Below are positions 1 to 6,386 of a DNA stretch of 21,257 bases, in pieces; positions within the stretch are counted from its first letter, which is position 1; every line of letters starts with the position of its first letter. This stretch comes from a virus. The notes under the pieces were generated by a model, which did no database searches, was not told where the DNA came from, and worked only from the letters and a program-made list of their open reading frames with translations. Position numbers and translations under genes: made by a program. The stretch is taken from IMG/VR virus record IMGVR_UViG_3300025543_000264, positions 1 to 21,257 of that record; one strand, given 5' to 3'.

Positions 1-19
1 TAAAAGGTTGTGTATCATT

Positions 20-49
20 CTGTCATCCCTGACAGGCGCATAATGCGTC
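20..49 (+). promoter_or_regulatory. Two adjacent small hairpins in the leader of the first gene
   Basis: Bases 20-25 (CTGTCA) pair perfectly with 30-35 (TGACAG) around a TCCC loop. Immediately after, 35-40 can pair with 44-49 (core CGCA-TAA-TGCG) around a TAA loop. The two stems share base 35, so they may be alternatives or stack. No run of T follows, so this is not a standard intrinsic terminator. It lies between whatever is upstream (probably the major capsid gene, inferred from usual gene order) and the first gene at 77, so it could be an mRNA processing or stability element, or part of a weak terminator/leader. The pairing is seen directly; the role is a guess. Confidence 0.35.
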
Positions 50-76
50 TGACACTAGCCACGACAGGAGTATAAC

Positions 77-805
77 ATGGCTAATACAACTTTTTCGGGT
101 CCAGTGCGTTCTGAAAACGGCTTTCAACAAGTTACGAAGGACGGAACAACTGGCGTAGTATCGCAAAAACAGTTTGAAGTTCAGACAGTTGCGACTTCGG
201 GCATTAACAACATTGTTGATACCAACGGTTTTTCTGGCACCGCTACTGCAGCGGGGGCGAATAACGCCAGCTTGGATACGGGCGCAACCATCTTTGGCAT
301 TACGCCCAACGCGCACGGCTCGGGTATTGCAGACGCTTCTATTAACACCTTTGTTAACAAGGTTGGCGGCACTATCGTAACGTCTATTCTTATTGACCTT
401 CACGGTGGATTTGTTGGATCAGCTTCATCGGATCGTATTATTGGTGTTGGAACTTCTGCTAATGCGTACATTGCGGAACTCACAAAAGAAGTTAACGGTA
501 TTCCAATTCTGTTAGAGTTTGGTTGCGTGGAAGTTCCTACAGGTGGTGATCCAGATATTAACGTAGATATCTCAGCCACGGGAACAACGGCGTCCGGCGC
601 GGCTGTAGCCAGCGGAACTCAGATGATGAACAACGGCGACCTTACTTTAGGTTACTACAACGCTGTTGATTCGGCTGCTACTATGGCGGCTTTGTCTAAA
701 AAGTACATCTATCTGGTTCAAGGCGCTGCCACAAACGCGGCTTACACCGCAGGTAAAATTTGGATTAGAATTACCGGAATGAACGTAGACTTCAATAACG
801 GTTAA
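77..805 (+). CDS. Virion structural protein, probable head-associated (MANTTFSGPVRSENGF family)
   Basis: A 242-residue protein rich in Ala, Gly, Thr and Ser, with no signal peptide or membrane segment. The start is well set: AGGAG at 66-70 lies six bases before the ATG. The N-terminus (MANTTFSGPVRSENGF) is a recognisable opening of a marine phage family usually encoded just downstream of the capsid genes. The C-terminal half alternates hydrophobic and polar residues as in beta-sheet proteins (for example KIWIRITGMNVDF near the end). I infer a capsid-associated or decoration-type structural protein from position and composition; no catalytic motif is visible. A gene for the major capsid protein would be expected just upstream, outside the window. 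The alternative is that this is itself a minor coat protein. The reading frame is certain, the role moderately so. Confidence 0.65.
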   Translation: MANTTFSGPVRSENGFQQVTKDGTTGVVSQKQFEVQTVATSGINNIVDTNGFSGTATAAGANNASLDTGATIFGITPNAHGSGIADASINTFVNKVGGTIVTSILIDLHGGFVGSASSDRIIGVGTSANAYIAELTKEVNGIPILLEFGCVEVPTGGDPDINVDISATGTTASGAAVASGTQMMNNGDLTLGYYNAVDSAATMAALSKKYIYLVQGAATNAAYTAGKIWIRITGMNVDFNNG

Positions 806-816
806 GGGGCGGTGAT

Positions 817-1221
817 ATGGCAGATGCTGTAGCTACACAGACGCTTTTCGACGGGGCCAAAAGGGTTGTTCAAAAGTTTACGAACATCTCCGATGGGTCC
901 GGAGAATCGGCAGTTAAGAAGGTTGATGTTTCTGCACTGACTACGGGTTTGGATGGCGTTGCTTGTACTGGCGTTGTGATAGAACGAATCTGGTGGCAGT
1001 GTATTGGCATGAAGGTTCAAATTCTTTGGGACGCAACAACCGATGTTCTATGTATTGAACTAGGTGAGAACCAAAGCGGCAACCACGAGTACAGTGTGTT
1101 CGGCGGTTTGACTAACAACTCCGGTTCTGGAAAGACCGGAGATGTGATGTTCACAACAGTCGGTCATACAAGTGCGGACACATACACTATCATACTGGAT
1201 ATGAGAAAAGAGTATGGCTAG
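817..1221 (+). CDS. Conserved small virion structural protein
   Basis: A 134-residue protein starting 11 bases after the preceding gene, with AAGGGG at 804-809 as a plausible ribosome binding site. The N-terminal part has an FTNISDGSGESAVKKVDVSA stretch, then VVIERIWWQCIGMKVQILWD, and it ends in a TYTIILDMRKEYG strand. These alternating hydrophobic strands suggest a beta-sandwich. I recognise this general type from marine phage genomes, where it sits beside capsid or neck genes as a protein of unknown function. No enzyme motif is seen. Its tail overlaps the next gene by eight bases, so the two are probably translationally coupled. A virion component is inferred from context only. Confidence 0.6.
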   Translation: MADAVATQTLFDGAKRVVQKFTNISDGSGESAVKKVDVSALTTGLDGVACTGVVIERIWWQCIGMKVQILWDATTDVLCIELGENQSGNHEYSVFGGLTNNSGSGKTGDVMFTTVGHTSADTYTIILDMRKEYG

Positions 1222-1498
1222 TCGTTCGGATAAGCCGATAAAGCGTAACAAGAAAAATTACCGCCCCACTAAGTCTGGGGCGGGAATGACGGAACAGGGC
1301 GTGAAAGCCCACCGCGCTGCAAACCCGGGGTCAAAGCTTAAAACAGCGGTCACGGGTAAAGTGAAGAAGGGCAGCAAGGACGCCAAGCGCAGGAAGTCTT
1401 ATTGCGCTCGTTCGGCAGGACAGATGAAGAAGTTTCCAAAGGCGGCTAAAGACCCGAATAGCCGTTTAAGACAGGCTAGAAAACGTTGGAAGTGTTGA
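1214..1498 (+). CDS. Small Lys/Arg-rich phage protein (resembles DUF6321-type)
   Basis: A 94-residue, strongly basic protein. The first half is rich in Lys, Gly and Asn (KRNKKNYRPTKSGAGMTEQG, VTGKVKKGSKDAKRRKS). The second half carries YCARSAGQMKKF, then DPNSRLRQARKRWKC, so there are two cysteines, one internal and one at the C-terminus. The pattern 'CAR...MKK...DPNSR...ARKRWKC' resembles small conserved proteins of marine T4-like and other phages that I associate with DUF6321; that is recall, not a search. The function is unknown. The high positive charge suggests nucleic acid binding, perhaps of packaged DNA. It overlaps both neighbours (8 bases upstream, TGATG downstream), so it belongs to the same transcript as the structural genes. 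Confidence 0.6.
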   Translation: MASRSDKPIKRNKKNYRPTKSGAGMTEQGVKAHRAANPGSKLKTAVTGKVKKGSKDAKRRKSYCARSAGQMKKFPKAAKDPNSRLRQARKRWKC

Positions 1499-1716
1499 TG
1501 AAACAAGTGGTGGTTATTCTTCTTACGGCGGTTATTGGCGGTATTGGCGCGGTCAGTTATAGCTGGGCCACTTGGACAACTCAAACTTTAATCTCTGTAG
1601 ATAAAAAAACAGAGGTGATAGCGTCAGAAATAGCGTACATTAAATCGTATATGGAGCGTGATTATGGCTATATCCAGAGGTCAGATGGAACAGCAAGTGT
1701 CCAAGCCACCCGCTAA
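1498..1716 (+). CDS. Small single-pass membrane protein of unknown role
   Basis: I start this at the ATG at 1498, which overlaps the previous stop (TGATG), rather than an upstream TTG at 1486; this gives 72 residues. Residues about 3-25 (VVVILLTAVIGGIGAVSYSW) form one hydrophobic segment, followed by a polar tail predicted to be helical (VDKKTEVIASEIAYIKSYME). That shape, a membrane anchor plus a short heptad-like helix, is common among small phage proteins annotated as holin-like, spanin-like or unknown. No lysis enzyme lies nearby, so a lysis role is not supported here. Its last 53 bases overlap the start of the next gene in another frame, an unusually long overlap for this window. The gene is likely real because of the coupled start and clear membrane segment. 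Confidence 0.55.
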   Translation: MKQVVVILLTAVIGGIGAVSYSWATWTTQTLISVDKKTEVIASEIAYIKSYMERDYGYIQRSDGTASVQATR

Positions 1717-1921
1717 GACTCTCAAGGGTCTCACCTACTATAAAAGAGGTGGTAAGGCTTCTCCTAAATCCAAGGGCAGCAAGATTTGTCCTGCAGGTAA
1801 GGCTTGGGCGAAAAGAACTTTTGACACGTATCCTTCGGCGTATGCAAACATGGCGGCTTCAAAGTATTGCAAAGACCCTAACTACGCTAAGGGTGCAAAA
1901 GGCAAGAAGAAGAAGTCGTAA
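1664..1921 (+). CDS. Small Lys-rich conserved phage protein with PAGKAWAKRTF motif
   Basis: The chosen start is the ATG at 1664, preceded by GGAG at 1653-1656, instead of a GTG two codons earlier; this gives 85 residues. The middle reads SKICPAGKAWAKRTFDTYPS, followed by a YANMAASKYCKDPNY stretch and a lysine tail (KGKKKKS). Two cysteines flank the core. This 'CPAGKAWAKRTFDTYPSAYAN' type recurs in marine phage genomes as a protein of unknown function, usually near other small basic proteins as here. The pI must be very high. A nucleic-acid or capsid-interior role is possible, but nothing in the sequence proves it. It ends in a TAATG junction with the next gene. Confidence 0.6.
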   Translation: MAISRGQMEQQVSKPPAKTLKGLTYYKRGGKASPKSKGSKICPAGKAWAKRTFDTYPSAYANMAASKYCKDPNYAKGAKGKKKKS

Positions 1922-2289
1922 TGGGCGAGTTAAAAAAGTGGCGCGACCAGAAGTGGGTGAGGATAGGAACTGATGGTAAAATCAAAGGTCCATGCGGTAC
2001 TTCAAAGGACAAGAAGAACCCTGACCGATGCCTTCCGTTGGCTAAAGCACGTTCTCTTTCTAAAGCAGATAGAGCTTCGACTGCTAAGAAAAAGAAGAAA
2101 GCTGGCAAAAAAGGAAAAACCGTTGTCAGTAACACTAAGAAAGCCAAGGTCAGAGGCTATACCCTTGGGGGACAAGTCAAAAGGCCCTACCAAGGCGAAG
2201 GCAAAGAAGGCGAAGCGGTCGCGAAAGGCTGCGGACAAGTAATGGAATCTAGGCGCAAGAGTACCAAGGGCGCTGTTCGTCAGTTTTAA
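1921..2289 (+). CDS. Small Lys-rich conserved phage protein (resembles DUF5872-type)
   Basis: A 122-residue, very basic protein whose start overlaps the previous stop. The N-terminal block has ELKKWRDQKWVRIGTDGKIK, then GPCGTSKDKKNPDRCLPLAK, with Cys residues in GPCG and DRCLP. A lysine run (TAKKKKKAGKKGK) follows. The C-terminal third (GYTLGGQVKRPYQGEGKEGE...KGCGQVMESRRKSTKG) looks like a separate segment. I recognise the N-terminal block as a family widespread in aquatic viruses and associate it with DUF5872, from memory. The function is unknown. With its two neighbours it forms a set of three Lys-rich, Cys-containing proteins, suggesting a shared role inside the head or during packaging; that is inference. 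Confidence 0.6.
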   Translation: MGELKKWRDQKWVRIGTDGKIKGPCGTSKDKKNPDRCLPLAKARSLSKADRASTAKKKKKAGKKGKTVVSNTKKAKVRGYTLGGQVKRPYQGEGKEGEAVAKGCGQVMESRRKSTKGAVRQF

Positions 2290-2300
2290 GGAGAAGTCTA

Positions 2301-2462
2301 ATGGATATGAAACAACCAACAGAAGACCAGACTGGTCTTAAAAAGTTACCTGAGCCAGTTCGTAATAAAATGGGGTACATGAAAAACGGCGGCAAAGTTA
2401 CAAGCTTTAAAAACGGCGGTTGTGTTATGATTAAAACTAATCAATCACCGAAGTTGTATTAA
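2301..2462 (+). CDS. 53-residue small protein with repeated KNGG motif
   Basis: A short frame with a strong ribosome binding site (AAGGAG at 2288-2293, seven bases before ATG). It encodes 53 residues starting MDMKQPTEDQTGLKKLPEPV and ending KTNQSPKLY. The motif KNGGK and then FKNGGCVM (residues about 28-43) is a pattern I recognise in several small marine phage proteins that carry Gly-Gly-Cys segments. It fills almost exactly the gap between the preceding gene and the adaptor gene at 2465, which supports it being real. There is no membrane segment and the function is unknown. The shared Cys/Lys composition links it with the three small proteins before it. Confidence 0.6.
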   Translation: MDMKQPTEDQTGLKKLPEPVRNKMGYMKNGGKVTSFKNGGCVMIKTNQSPKLY

Positions 2463-2464
2463 TC

Positions 2465-3130
2465 ATGGCTACTTCTGGGTCCAGAGATTTCAACATTGAT
2501 GTTGGTGAAATTATTGAGGAAGCGTATGAGCGGTGTGGACTAGAGGTCCGCACTGGCTACGATGCTCGAACTGCGCGTAGGTCTTTGAACCTAATGTTTG
2601 CTGATTGGGCAAACCGTGGCATCAACATGTGGACCGTGGCGCAAGGCACTATAACGTTGACGCAAGGGCAGGCCACTCAGACGTTAACGGCGGATGTTGT
2701 TGATGTACTAGAGGTTGTTCTTAGGCGCAGCAATACAGACTTTGAGGTAGAACGAATTAGTCGGGGGGAGTATGCTACTCTTCCCAACAAAACCACGCAG
2801 GGTAGACCAAGCCAGTTTTGGTTTAACAGACAGATTGAGCCTGTTATAAATCTGTGGGCCGTTCCCGAAAATTCTACCGACCAGTTAATCTACTACTATG
2901 TGCAGAGGATTGAAGACGCCGATGCCTTGGTAAACACAACGGACATGCCGTTTCGTTTCTACCCATGTATGGTAGCGGGACTGGCGTATTATATCGCTAT
3001 GAAAAAAGCGCCGGAACGGATACAACTCTTAAAGAGTGTGTATGAAGAAGAGTTCCAACGGGCCTCTGACGAGGACGAGGATCGTGTTCCTCTTAAACTT
3101 CAACCAAGCATTCAGTATTTAAGGGTGTGA
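2465..3130 (+). CDS. Head-tail adaptor, P22 gp4-like tail accessory factor
   Basis: A 221-residue protein with an N-terminal helical region (IIEEAYERCGLEVRTGYDAR, then RSLNLMFADWANRGINMWTV), a central beta-rich part (QGTITLTQGQATQTLTADVV) and a C-terminal helical part ending IQYLRV. The 'EIIEEAYERCG...DARTARRSLNLMF..WANRG.N.W' pattern is typical of phage proteins annotated as P22 gp4-like tail accessory factors (Phage tail protein gp4 family). In P22, gp4 binds the portal ring after DNA packaging and nucleates tail assembly. The order here, adaptor early and hub and ejection proteins later, fits that scheme. P22 gp4 also has a muramidase activity; I see no clear catalytic signature and do not claim it. 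The alternative is a T7 gp11-type adaptor, which has the same role. Confidence 0.7.
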   Translation: MATSGSRDFNIDVGEIIEEAYERCGLEVRTGYDARTARRSLNLMFADWANRGINMWTVAQGTITLTQGQATQTLTADVVDVLEVVLRRSNTDFEVERISRGEYATLPNKTTQGRPSQFWFNRQIEPVINLWAVPENSTDQLIYYYVQRIEDADALVNTTDMPFRFYPCMVAGLAYYIAMKKAPERIQLLKSVYEEEFQRASDEDEDRVPLKLQPSIQYLRV

Positions 3131-3131
3131 C

Positions 3132-3455
3132 ATGGCCTATGCCTCAGACAAGAATGCGTATGGTATTTCAGACCGCTCTGGCTTTCGCTATAGACTGAGA
3201 GATATGCGAGAGGAGTGGACAGGGGCGCGTGTTGGTAAGGACGAGTTTGATCCAAAGCACCCTCAGTTGTTTCCTCCCAAGGTAGGGGCTGATCCCCAAG
3301 CTTTGAGAAACCCCCGACCCGAGGGCGGTTTAGAGGCTCAAAGAAACATTCAGTACGGCTTTAGACCTGTTGGCTTTCACGGGGACGAGGCGTTGACTCC
3401 TAACAGATTGAAATCTACAGGGGAGGTCGGAGAGGTTACGGTGGTCACGTCATGA
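3132..3455 (+). CDS. Conserved phage protein of unknown function (RSGF...HPQ...LRNP type)
   Basis: A 107-residue hydrophilic protein starting one base after the adaptor gene stop, with AAGGGTG just upstream as a ribosome binding site. Recognisable pieces are GISDRSGFRYRLRDMREEW (residues about 11-29), a DPKHPQLFPP segment near 40-49, and ALRNPRPEGG near 57-66. This combination (RSGF, HPQ and LRNP motifs) recurs in a conserved marine phage family encoded between two adaptor genes, as here. There is no membrane segment and no obvious catalytic triad. From its position a minor neck or connector component, or an assembly factor, is likely. It overlaps the next gene by four bases (ATGA). Confidence 0.55.
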   Translation: MAYASDKNAYGISDRSGFRYRLRDMREEWTGARVGKDEFDPKHPQLFPPKVGADPQALRNPRPEGGLEAQRNIQYGFRPVGFHGDEALTPNRLKSTGEVGEVTVVTS

Positions 3456-4099
3456 GCTTTACATTTGCGCAGTTAAAAACAGCGTTGCAGGATTATACTG
3501 AGAACACAGAGACTTCTTTTGTAGCTAATCTTCCTTTGTTTATACGAGTTGCGGAAGAACGTATTTTAAAGTCGGTTCAGTTAAACTTGTTTCGAAGAAA
3601 CGTTTCGGGCAACATGTCAATCGGCAATAAATTCCTTGCGGCCCCGTCTGACTTTCTTGCTCCTTATTCTTTGAGCTATACCAGTGGTTCGGAGCAAGTG
3701 TTTTTAGAGTTCAAAGACGTTAGTTTTATTCAAACATACAACCCAGACCCTACTGTTACAGGGTTGCCGAAGTATTATGCTTCGTTTGATGTCAGCAATT
3801 TCATCTTGGCTCCTACGCCGAATGCTTCTCTTGCTGCGGAACTTCATTACTTGTATCGGCCTGTAAGTCTGACCGCAGGAGCGGAAAGCGGCACAACATG
3901 GTTGAGTGAAAATGCAGAGTTAAGCTTACTGTATGGATCGTTGATAGAGGCGTATATTTTCATGAAGGGTGAGCCGGACGTTATGGCAATCTATGATAAG
4001 CGTTATCAAGAATCTTTGGTTGGTCTGAAGCTTTTGGGAGAGGCTAAAGAAACTACGCAGGACTATCGTGTTGGTCGGATTATAAGGCCCAAACAATGA
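3452..4099 (+). CDS. Second head-tail connector / adaptor protein (phage SU10 adaptor-like)
   Basis: A 215-residue protein with helical N-terminus (FAQLKTALQDYTENTETSFV, then LPLFIRVAEERILKSVQLNL), a middle beta region (NMSIGNKFLAAPSDFLAPYS, LSYTSGSEQVFLEFKDVSFI) and a helical C-terminus with EAYIFMKGEPDVMAIYDKRY. This layout, with the 'VAEERILK...LRRN' and 'P.DFLAPYSLSY' motifs, matches proteins annotated as phage adaptor or neck proteins of the SU10 type, from memory. Such proteins form a ring joining portal and tail. Placement two genes after the gp4-like protein suggests both sit in the neck. It starts at an ATGA overlap with the previous gene and ends in one with the next, so translation is probably coupled. 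Confidence 0.6.
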   Translation: MSFTFAQLKTALQDYTENTETSFVANLPLFIRVAEERILKSVQLNLFRRNVSGNMSIGNKFLAAPSDFLAPYSLSYTSGSEQVFLEFKDVSFIQTYNPDPTVTGLPKYYASFDVSNFILAPTPNASLAAELHYLYRPVSLTAGAESGTTWLSENAELSLLYGSLIEAYIFMKGEPDVMAIYDKRYQESLVGLKLLGEAKETTQDYRVGRIIRPKQ

Positions 4100-4380
4100 A
4101 TAACATGTCCTTTGGAGAATTTAAGGTTGAGGTTCAAACCACCAATAATCGTGGTTTTACTCCCGAAGAGGTGGCGCACCGATGCGTAGGTAAGATCGTT
4201 GCCTTTTCCGAAGACGCACACCCTGCATTACGTGACCAAGCTATCGCGTACCGTGACAGCATTGAGAAGCTACTGGTTATCTATATGAAACAGGCTATCC
4301 AAAGTGACCGTACTACGGTATATAATGCGATTAAAGAAGCGGGTCATCCAACGTTGGCTGAATATATAAGGAAAATGTAA
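4096..4380 (+). CDS. Conserved small helical phage protein
   Basis: A 94-residue protein. The ATG at 4096 overlaps the previous stop; a second Met four codons in (4105) is an alternative start. It opens with FGEFKVEVQTTNNRGFTPEE, then HRCVGKIVAFSEDAHPALRD, and ends in a helix SDRTTVYNAIKEAGHPTLAE. The 'VEV.TTNNRG..PEE.A.RC..KI' and 'SDRTTVYNA...AGHP.LAE.IR' motifs mark a family I have seen repeatedly in marine and cyanobacterial phages without known function, usually in the structural region. It has one Cys and several His but no evident metal site. A small assembly or neck protein is the best contextual guess. It joins the next gene through TAATG. Confidence 0.6.
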   Translation: MNNMSFGEFKVEVQTTNNRGFTPEEVAHRCVGKIVAFSEDAHPALRDQAIAYRDSIEKLLVIYMKQAIQSDRTTVYNAIKEAGHPTLAEYIRKM

Positions 4381-4814
4381 TGGCGTTTAACGGAAATTTC
4401 CTGTGTACTTCGTTCAAAAAAGAATTGATGACGGCTACACATAACTTTACTGCGGCAAGCAATGTTTTTAAACTGGCGCTCTATACTAACAGTGCGACTT
4501 TAAATGCTGCGACTACGGCCTATAGCAGTAGCAATGAAATTACTGGCACAAACTACACGGCTAAAGGCAACTTTTTAACAAGCGTTACTCCAACGACTAG
4601 CGGCACAACCGCTTTGACAGATTTTGCAGATGAGGTGTTTTCTAACGTAACAATCTCCTCTGTTCGTGGCGCGTTAATTTACAATGAGGCTGCAACAGGG
4701 GACCCTTCAGTTTGTGTGTTAGACTTTGGCGCGGACAAGGGTGCAAGCGCGGGGGACTTTACCATTGTTTTCCCTACTGCTGACGCAAGCAACGCAATCA
4801 TACGGATAGCATAA
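4380..4814 (+). CDS. Beta-rich virion protein, probable tail or fibre-associated
   Basis: A 144-residue protein beginning at a TAATG overlap; AAGGA upstream (in 'ataaggaaaatg') serves as ribosome binding site. The N-terminus has FKKELMTATHNFTAASNVFK and LALYTNSATL, then Thr/Ser-rich strands, and it ends GDFTIVFPTADASNAIIRIA. The ending 'FTIVFPTADASNAIIRI' is characteristic of a common marine phage structural family that lies beside fibre genes. There is no signal peptide or membrane segment. The composition (Thr, Ala, Ser, Asn rich; few charges) fits an external virion protein. A role in the tail or fibre base is inferred from being the first of a long series of such proteins. Confidence 0.55.
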   Translation: MAFNGNFLCTSFKKELMTATHNFTAASNVFKLALYTNSATLNAATTAYSSSNEITGTNYTAKGNFLTSVTPTTSGTTALTDFADEVFSNVTISSVRGALIYNEAATGDPSVCVLDFGADKGASAGDFTIVFPTADASNAIIRIA

Positions 4815-4815
4815 C

Positions 4816-6021
4816 ATGGCAATATCGTTAGGTAATCGTGCAAAAATGTCCACCAGTACCACGGGTACTGGAACGATTAGCTTGGGCAGCGCACTTTCGG
4901 GCTACCAATCCTTTGAAAATGCGGGGATTACCAACGGTCAAACGATAAGGTACGCGATAGAGGACGGGACTGCTTTTGAAATAGGCAGCGGTACTTATAC
5001 GTCTAGCGGCACTACGCTTACGCGGTCTGTTACGGAAAGCTCCAACTCTGACAACGCTATTACGCTCAGTGGCAACGCGGAGGTGTTTGTTACAGCGACT
5101 GTCGCTGACTTGTTTATTAACGATGGCGCGTCAACTCTGACAACCACGGGCGTTATCACGGGTGGCACGGTAGAGGCAACCAGCGATACAGCGGCGGGTG
5201 ACAATGCCGCTATGGGCTACCAATCTGATGATGGGCTGGTTCTTACGGGGCAGGGTGCCGTTAGAGATGTGACCATTAAAAATGACGCCGATGCTACTGT
5301 TATTTCTATACCTACGGGAACCACGAATGTAGACTTTGCCTCTAGCATTGATGTGGCAAACGTAGGAATTTCAACGGGTGTTATTGATTTAAAGAACGGC
5401 GGATCACAGTCTGTTGTTAAGTTTTATTGTGAAGCTAGTAACGCGCATTATGCTGAGATAAAAGCTCCCGCTCACGGAGCCTTTAGTGGTAATGTCACGC
5501 TAACACTTCCCGCGACTACAGACACAATTGCAGGTATTGCCGCAACGCAGACGTTTACGAACAAAACGCTTACTACTCCCGTACTGACTACTCCGATTGC
5601 TAACGCTGGTATCCAACTTAAAAACGGTTCCACGTCAGCAGGATTTATTGAATTTTTTGAAGACAGTGATAACGGCACAAACAAGGTCACTCTTATTGGC
5701 CCCGCTTCTACTGCTGACGTAACAATAACGCTACCAGCGGCGGCGGATACTCTTGTTGGCAAGGCCACCACTGACACTCTGACTAATAAAACGCTGACTA
5801 CTCCTGTTGTAAATGCGGGTGCGCAGTTAAAGAACGGAGCGACTTCGGCGGGGTTCCTTCAGTTCTTTGAAGATTCAGACAACGGCACTAACAAGGTGAC
5901 ATTGATTGGCCCCGCTTCTACAGCGGACATCACGTTGACGTTACCTGCAACTGCGGGAACTATAGCAACAACTGTGTCGGCGGCAGACGAGGCTACGGCG
6001 CTGGCGATTGCCCTTGGATAA
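4816..6021 (+). CDS. Tail fibre-like protein with internal ~70-residue repeats
   Basis: A 401-residue fibre-like protein, one base after the previous stop. Residues 1-105 (MAISLGNRAKMSTSTTGTGT ... TRSVTESSNSDNAI ... VFVTATVADLF) form a module common at the N-terminus of marine phage fibre proteins and are likely the attachment end. From about residue 182 the chain is repetitive: a diverged unit (IDLKNGGSQSVVKFYCEASN ... VTLTLPATTDTIAG), then two close copies starting at Gly265 and Gly335 (LKNG.TSAGF, FFEDSDNGTNKVTLIGPAS, TLPA). Units are linked by LTNKTLTTPV. It ends in EATALAIALG with no enzymatic tip. Such repeat shafts fit trimeric fibres. Which particle component it joins is not visible. 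Confidence 0.65.
   Translation: MAISLGNRAKMSTSTTGTGTISLGSALSGYQSFENAGITNGQTIRYAIEDGTAFEIGSGTYTSSGTTLTRSVTESSNSDNAITLSGNAEVFVTATVADLFINDGASTLTTTGVITGGTVEATSDTAAGDNAAMGYQSDDGLVLTGQGAVRDVTIKNDADATVISIPTGTTNVDFASSIDVANVGISTGVIDLKNGGSQSVVKFYCEASNAHYAEIKAPAHGAFSGNVTLTLPATTDTIAGIAATQTFTNKTLTTPVLTTPIANAGIQLKNGSTSAGFIEFFEDSDNGTNKVTLIGPASTADVTITLPAAADTLVGKATTDTLTNKTLTTPVVNAGAQLKNGATSAGFLQFFEDSDNGTNKVTLIGPASTADITLTLPATAGTIATTVSAADEATALAIALG
5608..5964 (+). repeat. Tandem 210-bp (70-residue) repeat inside the fibre gene
   Basis: Unit 1 begins at 5608 (Gly265) and unit 2 at 5818 (Gly335), exactly 70 codons apart; the second is cut short by the end of the gene. Over the first 44 aligned codons I count 38 identical residues, and 23 of those 38 use different codons. 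Protein similarity is therefore much higher than DNA similarity, so this is a protein repeat rather than a recent DNA duplication. A more diverged unit precedes it (residues about 182-264). Confidence 0.8.
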
Positions 6022-6032
6022 TAGGATAACAA

Positions 6033-6386
6033 ATGGCTAATACATTTAAGGTAATAACAAGAAGTGCGGCACCCGCCAGTTCAGGAACACCTGAGACGCT
6101 GTATACGGTGCAAACTGGTAGCACGGTAATTGTTCTTGGACTGACCTTGGCTAACATCCACACTGCGCAGGTTACTGCCAGCGTTACGCTGGTCAGTACC
6201 ACAACGCAGACCAGTCAGACGCAAAACACCACGGCCTTTATTGTAAAAGACGCTCCGATACCCATTGGGTCAACGCTCAGTGTTCTTGACGGCAAGATTA
6301 ACCTGAACGTAGGTGACATTATTAAGATTGACTGTTCTGTTGCGGACAAGGTTTCTGTTACGATGAGCTACATGGAGATCACCTAA
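6033..6386 (+). CDS. Small beta-rich structural protein, paralogue of the gene at 16784
   Basis: A 117-residue protein with a good upstream AGGAT ribosome site. It opens MANTFKVITRSAAPASSGTP, continues ETLYTVQTGSTVIVLGLTLA, then Thr-rich strands, then APIPIGSTLSVLDGKINLNV, and ends KVSVTMSYMEIT. The pattern 'TLYT ... (V/I)(I/L)..(I/V)..(A/S)N ... API..GS.L.VL.GK..L..GD ... VSVSYLEIT' is a recognisable small marine phage structural family. The gene at 16784 shares its shape (TLYT near residue 20 and a closing LEIS), so this genome carries two copies in different parts of the operon. A spacer, collar or minor tail protein is plausible; no direct evidence of location. Confidence 0.55.
   Translation: MANTFKVITRSAAPASSGTPETLYTVQTGSTVIVLGLTLANIHTAQVTASVTLVSTTTQTSQTQNTTAFIVKDAPIPIGSTLSVLDGKINLNVGDIIKIDCSVADKVSVTMSYMEIT

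Noticed and set aside
1749-2242. Alternative plus-strand basic frames (1749-1973 and 1973-2242)
   Set aside because: They are shifted readings of AAG/AAA-rich genes at 1664 and 1921, whose frames carry recognisable phage motifs and coupled starts.
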